Positions 35,155-46,680 of a stretch of DNA of 64,000 nt are shown in pieces. This DNA comes from Membranipora membranacea. Its lineage: Eukaryota > Bryozoa > Gymnolaemata > Cheilostomatida > Membraniporidae. Position numbers and translations under genes: made by a program. The notes under the pieces are model-generated. The model was not told where the DNA came from. It searched no databases and saw only the letters and a program-made list of their open reading frames with translations. The stretch spans positions 24,216,283 through 24,280,282 of the forward strand of contig OU612066.1 in NCBI GenBank assembly GCA_914767715.1, in the 5' to 3' direction. How positions within the stretch are numbered: position 1 is the stretch's first letter; each line of letters starts with the position of its first letter.

Positions 35155-35629
35155 ACTGCGGTGATTTCGTCAGACTTGTTGGGATGTCACTGAGTTTCAT
35201 ACCCAAGAATTGTTGGACAATTCTGTACAATTCTAGAATTGTTCGAAACTGACCCATATATCATTACCCAGCCAGCAACCATTATTGTGTAATTTCTAAC
35301 GTCCCTACCAGCTTCAGCGATATTACAATGCAACAAGACATACAGGCAAAATATCCAGGCGCTGTATGTAATCGCATTGTAAAAAAAGATATACCTACAC
35401 GTACCGTCAAGATAGTTTTCACCGATGAGCAATCTTTAGAAGAGTGTCTAGATGATGGAGTATGACTAAATAGCTACAGTTCAATATGGATGGTTGAAAA
35501 ACCTCGTTATTCATCATTGAAACCTCCAACCGCTTGACTATATATGCAAAGTGACAATATAAATAACAATAACATCACAAACAGTGAATACAGACATCCG
35601 AGAATTTATTTCCACAACATGCGATCCCT

Positions 35630-35675
35630 CAAGGGTGGTTGGTAATGTAATGCATTATATTACCAACCACCCTTG
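35630..35675. repeat. 46-bp near-perfect palindrome
   Basis: Arms CAAGGGTGGTTGGTAAT and complement with an inner TAATGCATTA palindrome, 22 of 23 positions paired. It is followed by a partial third copy of the arm (GGGTGGTTGATAATG). Confidence 0.6.
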
Positions 35676-35808
35676 GGTGGTTGATAATGTAATGCCACAA
35701 ACACGCATTGGAGCCTAGATCAAGTTTAATTCAATTTGCATGCTTCTCCAGGCAGATTGGATCAACATTGACACAAGTTTTGAAGCTTCACAGAAATTGT
35801 CTCACCTT

Positions 35809-35885
35809 TAGTCTAAGTGCTCAGACGGCTCCAAAGCGTGTTAGTGCCACTAACACGCTTTGGAGCAGTCTGAGCACTCAGACTA
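35809..35885. mobile_element. 77-bp palindromic mini-insertion with 9-bp duplication
   Basis: Ends TAGTCT and AGACTA, arms almost fully complementary. The centre TTAGTGCCACTAA shares AGTGCCACT with the mini-insertion at 1591. It is flanked by a 9-bp duplication TCTCACCTT (35800-35808 and 35886-35894). Confidence 0.7.
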
Positions 35886-37326
35886 TCTCACCTTGTGAAT
35901 GAGGGAATCAAATTGCTAACCTGGGTTTTTGCAGACAGGGAATAATGGAGGATAGCGAGGTATGAATAATCCGGCTCTAGTTCTATAGTCACTGTCTCAT
36001 TCTGAACAGAACTGTATGTTTTTGATTGTCTTCTTTTCTACCTGTCCTATACTCACGTTATAACAACCTTGAAATAAATATTGGTGAGATTTTTATTATG
36101 CAGGCCCATAGTTATAGGGGAGGCAGGGAGGCACCTCTCCCCTAGATAGCTAAATACAGTGGCCTAAAAACACTATAATTGAATAATCCATGTCATGTAA
36201 TGCATTAAATTGCTTGGGGAAGAGCTTACAGCACCCCTCCTGGTGATGTTTCGGACACGCCTCAGTCTTTTTCCCTCCCCTACCATTTTTTCTAAACGAC
36301 GGCCCTGTTATGTCATCTCTAAATTCAGATTTTTCACAACATTCCACATTTGTCCTATTGATTTTAAGAATAGTTAAGATATTTCATAATATAATGCTTT
36401 ATAAATATGAGTATTTCGAAAAACTTGGCTCTCTTCAATCAATCAGTGAACATGCATCAAATTCTACTGTATATTGACTGACTAAACTTCTATGGTGAAT
36501 TTTTCGAAACGCGAAAACGCCTCTAGTGGATGCGAGTGAGGGTTTGTGGCATTCCATTTTTTTATTGCAGCTAAGTGTTTATATGTTTATTGAACCGATT
36601 AACTATCGTGGGGTTGCTTACAATAAGACTTAGTTATAGCTATAGATAGTCACACAACTTATTGTTTCTAGTAGTCACATGGTTAATCCATAGCAAATTT
36701 CTAATTACTGTAGAAAGGGTTTAAAATACGCTGTAATATTTAACGTTTTTGTGCCAAAAATGGTTCTCAAAATTTTAACGAAAATATTATTTAGCTATTG
36801 ACTTGGCTTCATCAATTAAATTTAACTATTGACCTGACCTCAGCAATTTATTTCTACTAGGTTTTCATATTGCTAGATAGATAAGTACAAGCACAAAACA
36901 GCTGCTGCTTACAAAAATTATGTGCTCATGTCAGGAGGGTAGACAACTCCATGCTCAGATGCTGCTAATTTCTTCTCTCAAACACAAAAATGTGACTGTG
37001 TGCATAACAAACTGCCAATCCTATGTGTACTATAGTCCTTTGGTACTAAGCAACAATAATCCAATAATTAATCAATATATACCAGTGTGAGAGCAAGCAA
37101 CTCCCTGACATTAAATAAATGTTGTCAAGAATGATTACATTATTGATTTTTTACTTGTTTATTTTACATTTAGACTTGAGCAGTTTCTATATGAGTCATT
37201 CTACACAATTCTTGACATACAGCTAATGCTTAGTACTACGTTCTTAGGCAAACATTATTTTTGGTAAGTTTTGCCTGCTGTATTTTCCGAAGTTTAGATT
37301 TTGTATTAGGAACTTACTGGACTGAA

Positions 37327-40300
37327 ATGGAAAACGAAGCAGGCAATCAGATTGAGCCAACTCAAATGGATCTCGAGCAACAACCTGTTCAGCGTCGAAA
37401 CACAGACAACACTCCACCATCACCCAGACTATACTTGTGGTCAGTATCCAAATTTTATGTATGTGTGTAAAAGAATTTCTGAAGATTAACTGAAAATTGT
37501 CAAAGGCATTAAAGGGCAACCAAGGTTTCAAACAACTTCTCATTGATGGCCATTGATTAATAGCAGATTGCACCTTCTGCATGGGGAAAAAGACAAAATA
37601 TAATTCGGATGATTATTCAGCCAGAATTCTTGTGAAACATTTCTTCCATCAGGTACTCAAACTCAGCTAAAAGAGAATACCACATAGCAGTTTCCTGTTC
37701 CTGTTATTATTTAGCCTGTGCTCTATAATTATTACAGCAAAGTCTTGGAACCTCCCCTAAACTGAAGTGTTACCCAGCTTAGAGTCAGCAACTACTTTGA
37801 GTTTTGCATCGCGTAATGCACAAAGCTGATGCTGCCCAGCACATTATTTGCTACCCATTAATGCATTGCTGCGAAACCTTGGTTGCCCTTTAAGCCCAAA
37901 CCCATGTCATGGCGCCAGTCAATGCTTCAAACAGACTTTGAGATATCATATGAGAATCACCTTGAGAATGTTCAACACAATCTTTCCGGCTCCGGATCTC
38001 CTGTTTATATGCTGTGAGATTCCATTACAGCCGTCTTTTGTTGATTGAGTTACCCTCCTGGAAGGTTTCTCCACTATTTTGGAGTGAGTCCAGTAGTCAA
38101 TCCCCATCATGTGCAACCAAATATTACAATTTAGGCAATTTAGGAAATCTGACTGCCTGAAAAGTACTTGGACCCGGAAGCAAATGGTATCTAGTAATAC
38201 GGTCACATTTGATAAACGACTAAACAAAAACTCTATATAATTATAATAATAGTAACTGTTAGTAAGACGGAGAAAACTTTAGGAAACCGGAATTTCCAAA
38301 AACCAATATTGCTAATCAATCTGAGACTGAAATAAAGAACATTCTGGACTTCAGGAAGAAATCACCCCCCCCCCCCCTTCTTATTAACCAGCCACAACAA
38401 AAGAGATGAGGCTACAATAACATCATAAAACATCATAGAACATCATAGAACATCATAGATCATCATAGAACATCATAGAACGTCATAGAACAGCAGTTAT
38501 CAACACGTGCTGATATTACAGACATGTTAGCAACACGTGCTGGAAAACCAATCAGAGGGTATAAAAGGAGAAAAAACTCGACACTTCTTACTGAACTACT
38601 GAACACACACACACAGAACACTTTTAATACAATTATAAGAATTGTAATACGAACTATCTTTTATCATAAGCTAAATTATTTACGTATAATTTATACTTTG
38701 AACCATTCTTTTCTACTCACATCTTATAACATTAACATTAACTACTATTGGATATTATATTACTTATATTAACTACTATTGGATATTATAACTACTTTTT
38801 GGATATTATACTACTGAAGAAAAAGCTAAAGGAAGGATTTTTGGTAATTACTATCTTTTTATTTTTTTGCCATATTATATTTTTGACATTTTAACATTAT
38901 TGGAATTTTTAAAATACTTTCAGAAACAAACTAAATAGAATTATTTGACCTCATTTGACACCCGCTTGATATTCCAAATCAGTTACTTTAAACAACACCA
39001 AGTTTCAGGATTCAAGAGTCATAAAAATTAACCTTGCGAATTCAAATCAGACACAAAATAGGAGTTGTATTACCTTTGGTTAATCAAAGATAACTCCAAT
39101 TATAAATCTACTGCGAAGCGACCTAAAGCTACTCTTGGTCGCAAAGGGAAGTGGATTGAAGTCTATAACAAACATTCAGTTATAAAGCCTGTGATTCTGA
39201 TTAAACTGCCTAAGCTACCTAATTGGGCTTCCAGGCACTATACAAAGATCATATTTAGCGTTGAAAGTTAGTAATCCATATAATACTTGAGACTGTGAGA
39301 TATTTTGAAGTATAAAACCTTATCTTCTTTCCCCTTTTCAAATTAACCGCACGCTCATAACTCAAAAGGGGTTATTTAATTGCTTTGTGGTGCATGAATA
39401 TTATTTTCAACTCCACTCGAGTTACTGTTAGAACAACCAAGGAGTTTCTGCAGTATATCGGCAGGATCCACTCTTTGAAAAGGCTAGGAGCCAACTTCTC
39501 CGAAGTCCAAGAGGGGTCAGACTTAAAAACAATTCTAAGGGTTTCTCTAAACCGGGAACGGGGAGCCAGCTGTTCGTCACTTTGAATTTTGTTAAGGTTA
39601 ATTTGTTGCATTTTAAACTAACGTGCTACCAAAATTTTACACATAACCTGTGTAAGTTGTAGTTATCTTCCATTGTCTAGAAAGAAAGTTCAAAGAGAAT
39701 AAAACTTAAATTATAATCAGAACTAGACAAATTACTTATTAAATTACGTGTTGGAACCTTGAATATTTTAAAGGGCAACCAAGGTTTCAAACAACTTCTC
39801 ATTGATGGCCATTGATTAATAGCAGATTGCACCTTCTGCATGGGGAAAAAGACAAAATATAATTCGGATGATTATTCAGCCAGAATTCTCGTGAAACATT
39901 TCTTCCATCAGGTACTCAAACTCAGCTAAAAGAGAATACCACATAGCAGTTTCCTGTTCCTGTTATTATTTAGCCTGTGCTCTATAATCATTACAGCAAA
40001 GTCTTGGAACCTCCCCTAAACTGAAGTGTTACCCAGCTTAGAGTCAGCAACTACTTTGAGTTTTGCATCGCGTAATGCACAAAGCTGATGCTGCCCAGCA
40101 CATTATTTGCTACCCATTAATGCATTGCTGCGAAACCTTGGTTGCCCTTTAAGCATTTCAGTATACGATTTTGGTATACTACTAACTACTAATTCCGTTC
40201 CTCACAGTACTTTATAATTTGTAGGCTACCGATTGCCGAATTGCTTAGTGGAGCCATATCCCTCAGCATTGCATTGATCTGGTATTTTCGTCCTGATCTG

Positions 40301-41618
40301 CTTGGATTAGAACAACCACTATCAGTTATAGGAACTTTTATTGGATCTGGGTATCTTGCCGCAGGATGTCAAGGAATAGTGACAGTGAAAAATCAGACTA
40401 CGCTATCGGTAAGTAATGAAGTGCAAAACTTCAAAGCTTCAAATTGTGTATCTACACACATACTACTCAGATGTTCTAAATATGGTAGGCCTGGATTTGA
40501 TATTGGTAGCCTGACAAGCTTTTCTGGAGGGTGTAACCCCACCACCCCTACCAACAAAGCTCGAATCTATCAACAAAGCTCGAATTTAGGGTAGATGTGG
40601 AATTCCAGCTGGCCACCACTTAGTGAGGAGGGCAGCAAAATCCTGTTTTCCTCATAGCCATACTCCATAACGGTTAATTCTTGTTTTTATTAGCTTCTAG
40701 GGTACATAGCACTGGAATCGATATATCTATTGGCAGCCTTAGTGATAATTGGTCTTGATGTAAGGAGTTACTTCATCATGGGACAATTGGACTTAAAGGT
40801 AGGCCGACTATGTCTCGTACCATTGGTTATGGGTGTCTGAACAGCAACCTCACATTGATCTGATGCTACCCAATAAAAACCCAAAGGCTTGTGATTTGTA
40901 GATACGATCCAATGAGAGGACAGAATTTTTTGAGGTCAGTTCAGTAGGAGGCGTAAAGGGAAAGTTGGTAATCTGGACAAACCATGCAGTCGAACAAAGG
41001 CCCTTGTTATAGCAATTTGGGACACCTTTTAGTATGCCATATCTTGACATAAGTTCGCAATAACGATAAAAGCTCAACATACCATGAGCCCATACGGATA
41101 CAGATACTGCAATAGCAGGGAGACAGTATTGTAGGATCGATTATTCATTTTAGGATATGTTTTACAGGAAGATCTTGCATTTACGACAATTACAATGATA
41201 ATAGGGATAGGACAGTTATTCTTGACCATTGCGTCTTTGGTTGCTGTAGCAAAACTTTTGAGAGCAAAAGCCAAACATCCTACCATCGACAGTCCGAATC
41301 AGGGTGAGAAACCGATGAATCGTTATAATGTCATATAATAATACATGTATAACACATCTCTTGAGGCAGTAACATTATATATATTATTATAACTGATATA
41401 TGTTCACGGATAAGGGGAACCTATATGACCCTGAACAAGCGTATGACAATATATGTGTGGTTGCTGGAATGAATTTATCATCTTTGATTGGTCAACAATA
41501 CTGCAACGAATCTGCTGCTGCAACGCAGCCGCTGCTCAAAGATGCTACAACCGATCCTTTGTCAAGTGGCTTCCCTGAGTTCGAGAAGATTGTTCCTTGG
41601 ACATCAGTCAATGCATAA
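37327..41618 (+). CDS. Four-transmembrane protein, possibly MS4A/CD20-like (238 aa)
   Basis: Exons: 37327-37439, 40225-40408, 40694-40798, 41168-41303 and (less sure) 41440-41618. Phases agree throughout. The N-terminus is polar and cytosolic-like (MENEAGNQIEPTQMDLEQQP). Four hydrophobic segments follow: LLSGAISLSIALIWYF, LSVIGTFIGSGYLAAGC, LLGYIALESIYLLAALVIIG and TITMIIGIGQLFLTIASLVAV. A polar tail contains QPLLKD. Size and topology fit MS4A-like or other tetraspan membrane proteins, but no diagnostic motif secures the family. Intron 1 (2.8 kb) holds two TTAA MITEs. The last acceptor (CTGAACAAG) has a poor pyrimidine tract, so the tail may be wrong. Confidence 0.6.
37513..37889. mobile_element. 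377-bp TTAA MITE, copy 1
   Basis: Terminal inverted repeats AGGGCAACCAAGGTTTC and complement, flanked by TTAA (37509-37512 and 37890-37893). No ORF of note. TTAA target duplication allows piggyBac or Kolobok; the AGGG start fits Kolobok-type ends. Lies in intron 1 of the tetraspan gene. Confidence 0.85.
38364..38377. repeat. Poly-C tract
   Basis: Uninterrupted run of about 14 C. Similar runs are at 46000-46011 and 50540-50552. Confidence 0.7.
38420..38492. repeat. 10-bp tandem repeat
   Basis: About seven copies of CATCATAGAA with minor variants, directly upstream of a promoter-like cluster. Confidence 0.75.
38493..38570 (+). promoter_or_regulatory. Promoter-like cluster inside intron 1 of the tetraspan gene
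   Basis: Two CAACACGTGCTG words (each with a CACGTG E-box), then CCAATCAG and, 8 nt on, TATAAAAGG. This is a compact textbook core promoter. The sequence downstream has small ORFs only (39065-39271 and 39385-39585), not recognised. It may be the U3 of a decayed LTR element or an alternative promoter of the tetraspan gene. Confidence 0.4.
38571..39767. other. Intronic stretch between the two TTAA MITEs
   Basis: No gene supported. Small unrecognised ORFs at 39065-39271 and 39385-39585 could be retroelement debris. Confidence 0.35.
39772..40148. mobile_element. 377-bp TTAA MITE, copy 2
   Basis: Same length and orientation as copy 1 with only a few substitutions seen by eye (for example TTCTCGTGAAAC against TTCTTGTGAAAC). 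Flanked by TTAA (39768-39771 and 40149-40152). Ends about 75 bp before exon 2 of the tetraspan gene. Confidence 0.85.
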
Positions 41619-42053
41619 CTGTAAAAGCTGACTTTAATCTAGATAGATCCAATTACTGAAAGTTATAAAACGATTTTATTTCTCTACTCATACTCTAAAC
41701 TTACCACTAATCCATGAATTTATATCAATGGGTACAGCTAACCTAGTCACGCGGCTTCGTTTTTGGTTTGGTCTCCCCAAACAAAATATTAGTGGGTGAC
41801 AAGGCGAGGGTACCGCAATCTTTCTCAGATTTTGTAAATCTGAAAAGCTTGAAAACATAGCCGTGCATAAGTGCAGTGCATAAGTGCAGCTCTACGATGC
41901 TTTTGAATGAGTTCTAGATGGTCTGATTCCAAGAGATTATTTACAATGTTGAAAGAGGTTATCATTTATCACACAATCGAACACAATGTGCTAGCAGGTT
42001 AGGATCAATCAATAAATTTGATTTGAATCAATTACAGCCCCCTCCTATCTTAT
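41619..42053. other. Spacer between tetraspan and caspase-like genes
   Basis: No coding sequence recognised. A missing 5' exon of the caspase-like gene could lie here, but I could not identify one. Confidence 0.35.
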
Positions 42054-42375
42054 CAGTTCCATTTGCTATTTTGGATTGATAAGGTTTGTCAGTTGTTTCT
42101 GGTACAGTTTTTCATGCTGATCGCAATGGTAATGCTGTAAATTACACTAAGTTGCACAATAGGCCACTAATTGCCAAAAGGGAAAGTGATCAAAAAATGA
42201 TGATATGGTTTCCAACATCCAAAATGTGAAAGAGCATGTCATGATTAGTGGCTCTACAATTTTACATGGGTCTGCTATCAGAAATGGCCGAGATGCTGCC
42301 AACAACGGTTGTGCAACAGAAACAACTGACAAACCTTATCAACCCATAATCGCAAATGAAGTTCCATTTCCAGCC
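42054..42375. mobile_element. Inverted-repeat element related to the arms of the foldback element
   Basis: A perfect 24-bp inverted repeat (42078-42101 and 42317-42340; GATAAGGTTTGTCAGTTG...) extends outward imperfectly to about 50 bp. The interior (CATGTCATGATTAGTGG, TTTACATGGGTCTGCTATC) matches the arms of the units' foldback element near 1540 and 2150, so both share a module. Confidence 0.6.
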
Positions 42376-42473
42376 ACATTTTGCATAGAGTATAGACTGC
42401 CATCGTACTAATAGGCATTACTTAAACAGAGCACTCTAACCAACTAGGCATACATCTGGCTCTGCTGTCATGA

Positions 42474-43834
42474 CTGAATTTGCCAGATTTCCATATTAAT
42501 GTGGCTTACGTTGTATACAATTTAGAGAAGTACACCATCGACTCTTCACAGAATCAGTTTGCTTTCATCTTTTACAACACTCGTCACCGTAATGGAGCAG
42601 AAGAAGAAGCTACCAACCTTCACAACTCCCTGAATGATATCGGCTTCACCTCAACACTCACGGAGTGGGAAGATATTGGATGCCTACCAACGTCATTGAA
42701 TCAGAAAGTATCTGCTATCTCTAGCACAGCTTCTTTGGTGATGGTGTGCATCTTGGCTCATGGAAAATTTGGCAACCTCAGTGACAGTCAGGGTATCCAA
42801 ATACCCTTAAACTTCATCCTGTGTCAGTTATCACAAGTGATCCCCAAGGAGACACCATTGGTAAGTTTGATTAGTTTCTGTTGCTCTTTGCAGTTGCTGT
42901 TGCTCTTTGCTGTTGCTCTTGCTCTTTGATGTTGCGCTCTCATGATTTTTCTTCTCAACATAATGTGAGATGGTAGTGATACTAATACTGTGATTTGTTT
43001 TGTATTCAGTCCCAAGCGAGTATTTTGATTGATGTTTATATAGCGGATATCTGTTGAAGGTGGTAGTTGTACAAGCCTGTCAGAATTTTGCCAATCTTCC
43101 GGTGCACGATGAGGAGAGTGCTGACATGGCTCAGCCTGCTACAGCAGATAATCATGTTCTCTTAGTCAGACAGCACACAGTTCTTCTAATGGCTACCGTA
43201 GCAGGTCAGTAATCCAATTCCCTCTCCATAAACAATATTCGCCTGCAAAATATTCTGCACAATATTCGTGATGTCCATAAACATATAAATATGTTCCCTC
43301 TGTGGTGGCGGAGGGATATTGCAAACATTTGCAGTATCCCTCCGCCACCACGGAGGGAACATACTTGTTCTAATATTTATCTGTTAATGGTGATGCCTTT
43401 CACTAACATGCTCGCTGTGTTTGAGTCTAGTGTTAACCAGTTCTTTTCTGGCCAAACCACCTTTTTAAAAAAGTTTCATATTTTGATAACTATAGTGTCA
43501 AGACTATTCTTTCCTGCAATCACATTGGTTCATGTTATGGAAGCATCATAGAATATTTCTGAAGAAAAGAATTATTTTGGACCAAGTTTTGAATTGCTTA
43601 CGTACAAAAGGAAACATAATTATCTACTCTCTTCAATTTGAAGGCGGTACTGCTAAAAGAGGATTATACACAGGGGCCTTAGCTGCTGAGCTGAGAAAAG
43701 CCGACGGTAGAATTGGGATAAGAACAATGCACACTAATGCAGCCATGGAACTACGAAGGTCAGGTCACCAGCAGGTTCCTGAGCTCAGAGATACTTTGAT
43801 GAAACAGCTCATCTTACAACGTGGTGCAAACTGA
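42474..43834 (+). CDS. Caspase-like cysteine protease (family C14), 5' end unresolved
   Basis: Exons: from 42474 or later to 42860, then 43060-43204 and 43644-43834 (stop TGA). Phases agree. The first exon has a p20-like region: RHRNGAEEEATNLHNSLNDI, then LVMVCILAHGKFGNL with the catalytic His. Exon 2 carries VVVVQACQNF with the catalytic Cys (classical QACRG is QACQN here). Exon 3 resembles p10 (GTAKRGLYTGALAAELRKA). No in-frame ATG and no CARD or DED prodomain are visible upstream, so an upstream exon is missing or the gene is a fragment. The exon 2 acceptor (CTGTTGAAG) has a weak pyrimidine tract. Caspases cleave after Asp in cell death and signalling; activity here is inference. Confidence 0.7.
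43291..43362. repeat. 72-bp hairpin in caspase-like intron 2
   Basis: Arms ATGTTCCCTCTGTGGTGGCG and near-complement CGCCACCACGGAGGGAACAT around a GCAAACATTTGC centre. Same family as 56558-56670; a degenerate half is at 46159-46203. Confidence 0.7.
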
Positions 43835-44644
43835 TCAGGACCATGCTTACATCGCAACATTTTGAACCTGAGAGGACAATTCCCAATTTGAGAATGGACT
43901 TTATGCATCTTAAGTTTCAGCTACATCTCGAGTTGTCGTATCTCCGGCTTTAACAATGGGCCCCCATAACAGGAGACACATAAACCAAGATTTTTTTGAT
44001 AAATTTTGTAAACTAAGGGCTACAGCGGGAAAAGTTTGCTGCTGTTGGTGAAATGCTACAAACGCTCCGAACAGAACATTGACCACCGAAATGTTGATAT
44101 TAAACATAAGTAGTCATTTACATTATTATATACATGCCATACATACATATATATCCATACAAACTAGAGGTATTGGATGATTGATCTATTTATTTATACA
44201 GCTTCAATGTTGCTTCATTTTTGGTACACACTTTCTATAGAAATACACTGAATTCACTTTTAGGCAAGACATCCATATTTTAATTAGATTTTGACAAGCT
44301 TGAGAATTTTCTGTCACCAAACTAGTCTAAGGACATTACAGCAATCTTGTTTGGAGATGTCCATGATGAAAGACTTTGGGTGGCTAAAACTACACCACAA
44401 CATATGGAACATGCCTTTCCGAAACAAATCCCTTATTATTCTCTCTTATGGGGCAAAATGTTTTACGCTATAATTATATTGTTTGAAGCCTGGAGCCTTG
44501 GATCGAAATTGAACATACCGGATTAGACCACCATGAAGATGATTACCGATGATTTATATTCTTCTGGTTGTCATGGCAGATATAAGTTGAGTGATCGACT
44601 AATACCTTCACCTGTTGTCTAGCCTCTGTGGATGGTTGCAACCA
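43835..44644. other. Intergenic, no gene seen
   Basis: Downstream of the caspase-like gene. Only short ORFs. Confidence 0.4.
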
Positions 44645-44716
44645 GCGTCGGTGGTGTAAAGGTTAGCATTGTTGCCTTCCAAGCAATAGATCCGGGTTCG
44701 ATTCCCGGCTGACGCA
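44645..44716 (+). tRNA. tRNA-Gly (anticodon UCC)
   Basis: A full cloverleaf can be drawn. The acceptor stem GCGTCGG pairs with CTGACGC, with discriminator A at 44716. The anticodon arm GTTGC-CTTCCAA-GCAAT has TCC in the loop. The T arm CCGGG-TTCGATT-CCCGG includes an intact B box, and GTGTAAAGGTTAGC supplies the D arm. No intron. A TTTT pol III terminator begins at 44720. Confidence 0.95.
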
Positions 44717-46680
44717 CAGTTTTGTTGACCAATGTTGACATGAAATGGCCACAACATGTCCACGGGCACCCCTTTCCATCAAGCTGCAGTATCATCTGAA
44801 CACAGTTTACACGCCTAATTATATTTTGTGAGTGGCACAATGCGTGTATGGAAACTCAAGTCTGTGGTTTCTGCAGCACATCTTGTAGAGTTCTTTTTAT
44901 TAGCTTATTCTCGCTAAGAGTCATAGTTATTTTCTCTTTATGTGACAGAACACAACTCCATACATAATCACACTCTGCCTATATGATGGTATGCTAAAAA
45001 CCACAATCTATCATCATCCTCATCTTAATAACCTTGGTGGATCACGGAAGACTATATCACAGGTATATTATAAACTGAAGCCACAGCAACACAATGAATA
45101 AACATACAGATTTATATACCTGATATACCTGAGCATGAGTTATATGACTCACTTGTGTGAGGGGCAGCCGCAAATTGTGAATTTTTGGTTACGGGTTATC
45201 AAGCAAAATCTAGTGGTACTGATTTGGGAAGACAGAAAATGGCACTCATCGCATTAAGCGTTTATTCTCGAATTTATTTGACCATTGAAACATATACTAA
45301 TCACTGTGATATCAACGCCCATTGAGTTAGCCTAAGAATGTTTCAGTTGCTCTCACATTCTTGCTCCCACAATGTTGCTTCATAGTGGAATGATCCCTTG
45401 GTGTATTGTTTTCACAGAACCTCAAGCTATAGAAAGTGCTTTTTTTTAGCCTCCAAAAAAGTTTTGTCTTTTATTTCCCAATTGTTTGAAATATAAAACT
45501 AAATCTGGTTTCTTACACTGTGCTAGTTAATCCAATACGAAAATCTCGCTTACCAATTTAACCGACAGCACCTCGTAGCGTTATAAAAATCGCTGTGTCT
45601 AGCCAGAGCTTAGTCTCTCTGAGTCATAAACCAGTCTTTGACACATCCCTAATAGTTAGCATGGGCCTCCCACAACCCCCAACAGCCTGCCCTGTCTACC
45701 TAGTAGTAATAAATCAGTTTTCCTTCATGTTAGTTTGACAGGCAGGTTAATGATATATTCAGGTAGGACCTATTGTACCAGATTATTAGCCCACCCAAAA
45801 GTGCAACCATTGCAATAAAATTGTGAGTAAATACTATTGTCAGAGTAATCTCTTTGATTTAATGATTTTGGATAATTAACAACCTTGTTCCTAACTGTCG
45901 TAAGCTTCTGGATTCGGGATATATGTTTCTGGGGAGATTTTGTTTGAGTATTATTTATTTTTGAAGAAATCAAGTGGGAATAATATTGAATTTAATCAAC
46001 CCCCCCCCCCCATTACACATTTGGCTATTCTGAATTTATAATTATTTTGAAATGACTATATGGAGACTTCTGTCCTGTCTGTCCAGAACAAACTAATTCC
46101 CTCTCTGAATGTAGAGGAATACCTAAAAAGCTGTGTATCAAACTGCAGATCCTCCAACTTTTGCAATAGTACTCAGCCACCACAGAGGGAACCAATTTGT
46201 TCTAGTCCAGCGTCCAGCCTGGTCTATTTTATTCCGATAAGCTGCTCTGATTATAAGGTATCTGGTTGTTTGAGATGTACAAGATACAGTGTCTTCCTTT
46301 CCCTTAGAGGATAACAAATACTGTGACTTTAATTTATCAATAAATTACTTCTGTGAGCGAACCAACTGTAAAACCTTGATTTTTTGGATGTTGTAATGTC
46401 ACCCAAAAAAAGGCATTAAAAAGCACTTTTAGTGTAATTGCTTGAGTTATGAATGTTTTCGCTGGGCAATTTTCCCATACCACAAACATCACTCAGCTAT
46501 AACCTAATATAACAACATTTTGTCACAGAGTAAGGATATTTATATCGTTACTCTGTGATTGTCATCAGTTTTTGTCATTAACCAGCCATGCATAAAACCA
46601 CAGCACTACACTGTTATTGGCATTTATACAGTATAGTAGTAGCAGTCGAAGTAATAGTCATAGTCAAGGCTGTCTCAGAT
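44717..46680. other. Intergenic, no gene seen
   Basis: Short ORFs only. Contains a poly-C run at 46000-46011 and a degenerate half of the GGTGGCGGAGGG hairpin family at 46159-46203. Confidence 0.4.

Larger units (their letters stand above)
29708..35180. repeat. Tandem unit D, C4-like gene deleted
   Basis: Starts like units A and C (boundary, foldback element, hairpin, Cys-containing ORF). It carries an extra segment at 33971-34376 and then stops abruptly. The sequence passes from the end of the C4-like coding exon (CACACGTCAG, 35145-35154) directly into sequence matching the far upstream flank (ACTGCGGTG, compare 29082). Unit similarity ends near 35180. The array is interrupted here until 57313. 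Confidence 0.8.
35181..37326. other. Start of the non-duplicated island, no gene seen
   Basis: Only short ORFs. Contains two palindromes (35630-35675 and 35809-35885), listed separately. Confidence 0.4.

Noticed and set aside
36090-36310. Possible MITE ends (GGCCCATAGTTATAGGGG and GACGGCCC)
   Set aside because: The ends do not pair over a useful length and no target duplication was found.
39385-39585. Retroelement protein fragment between the two TTAA MITEs
   Set aside because: Short frame without any reverse transcriptase, gag or integrase motif I can recognise.
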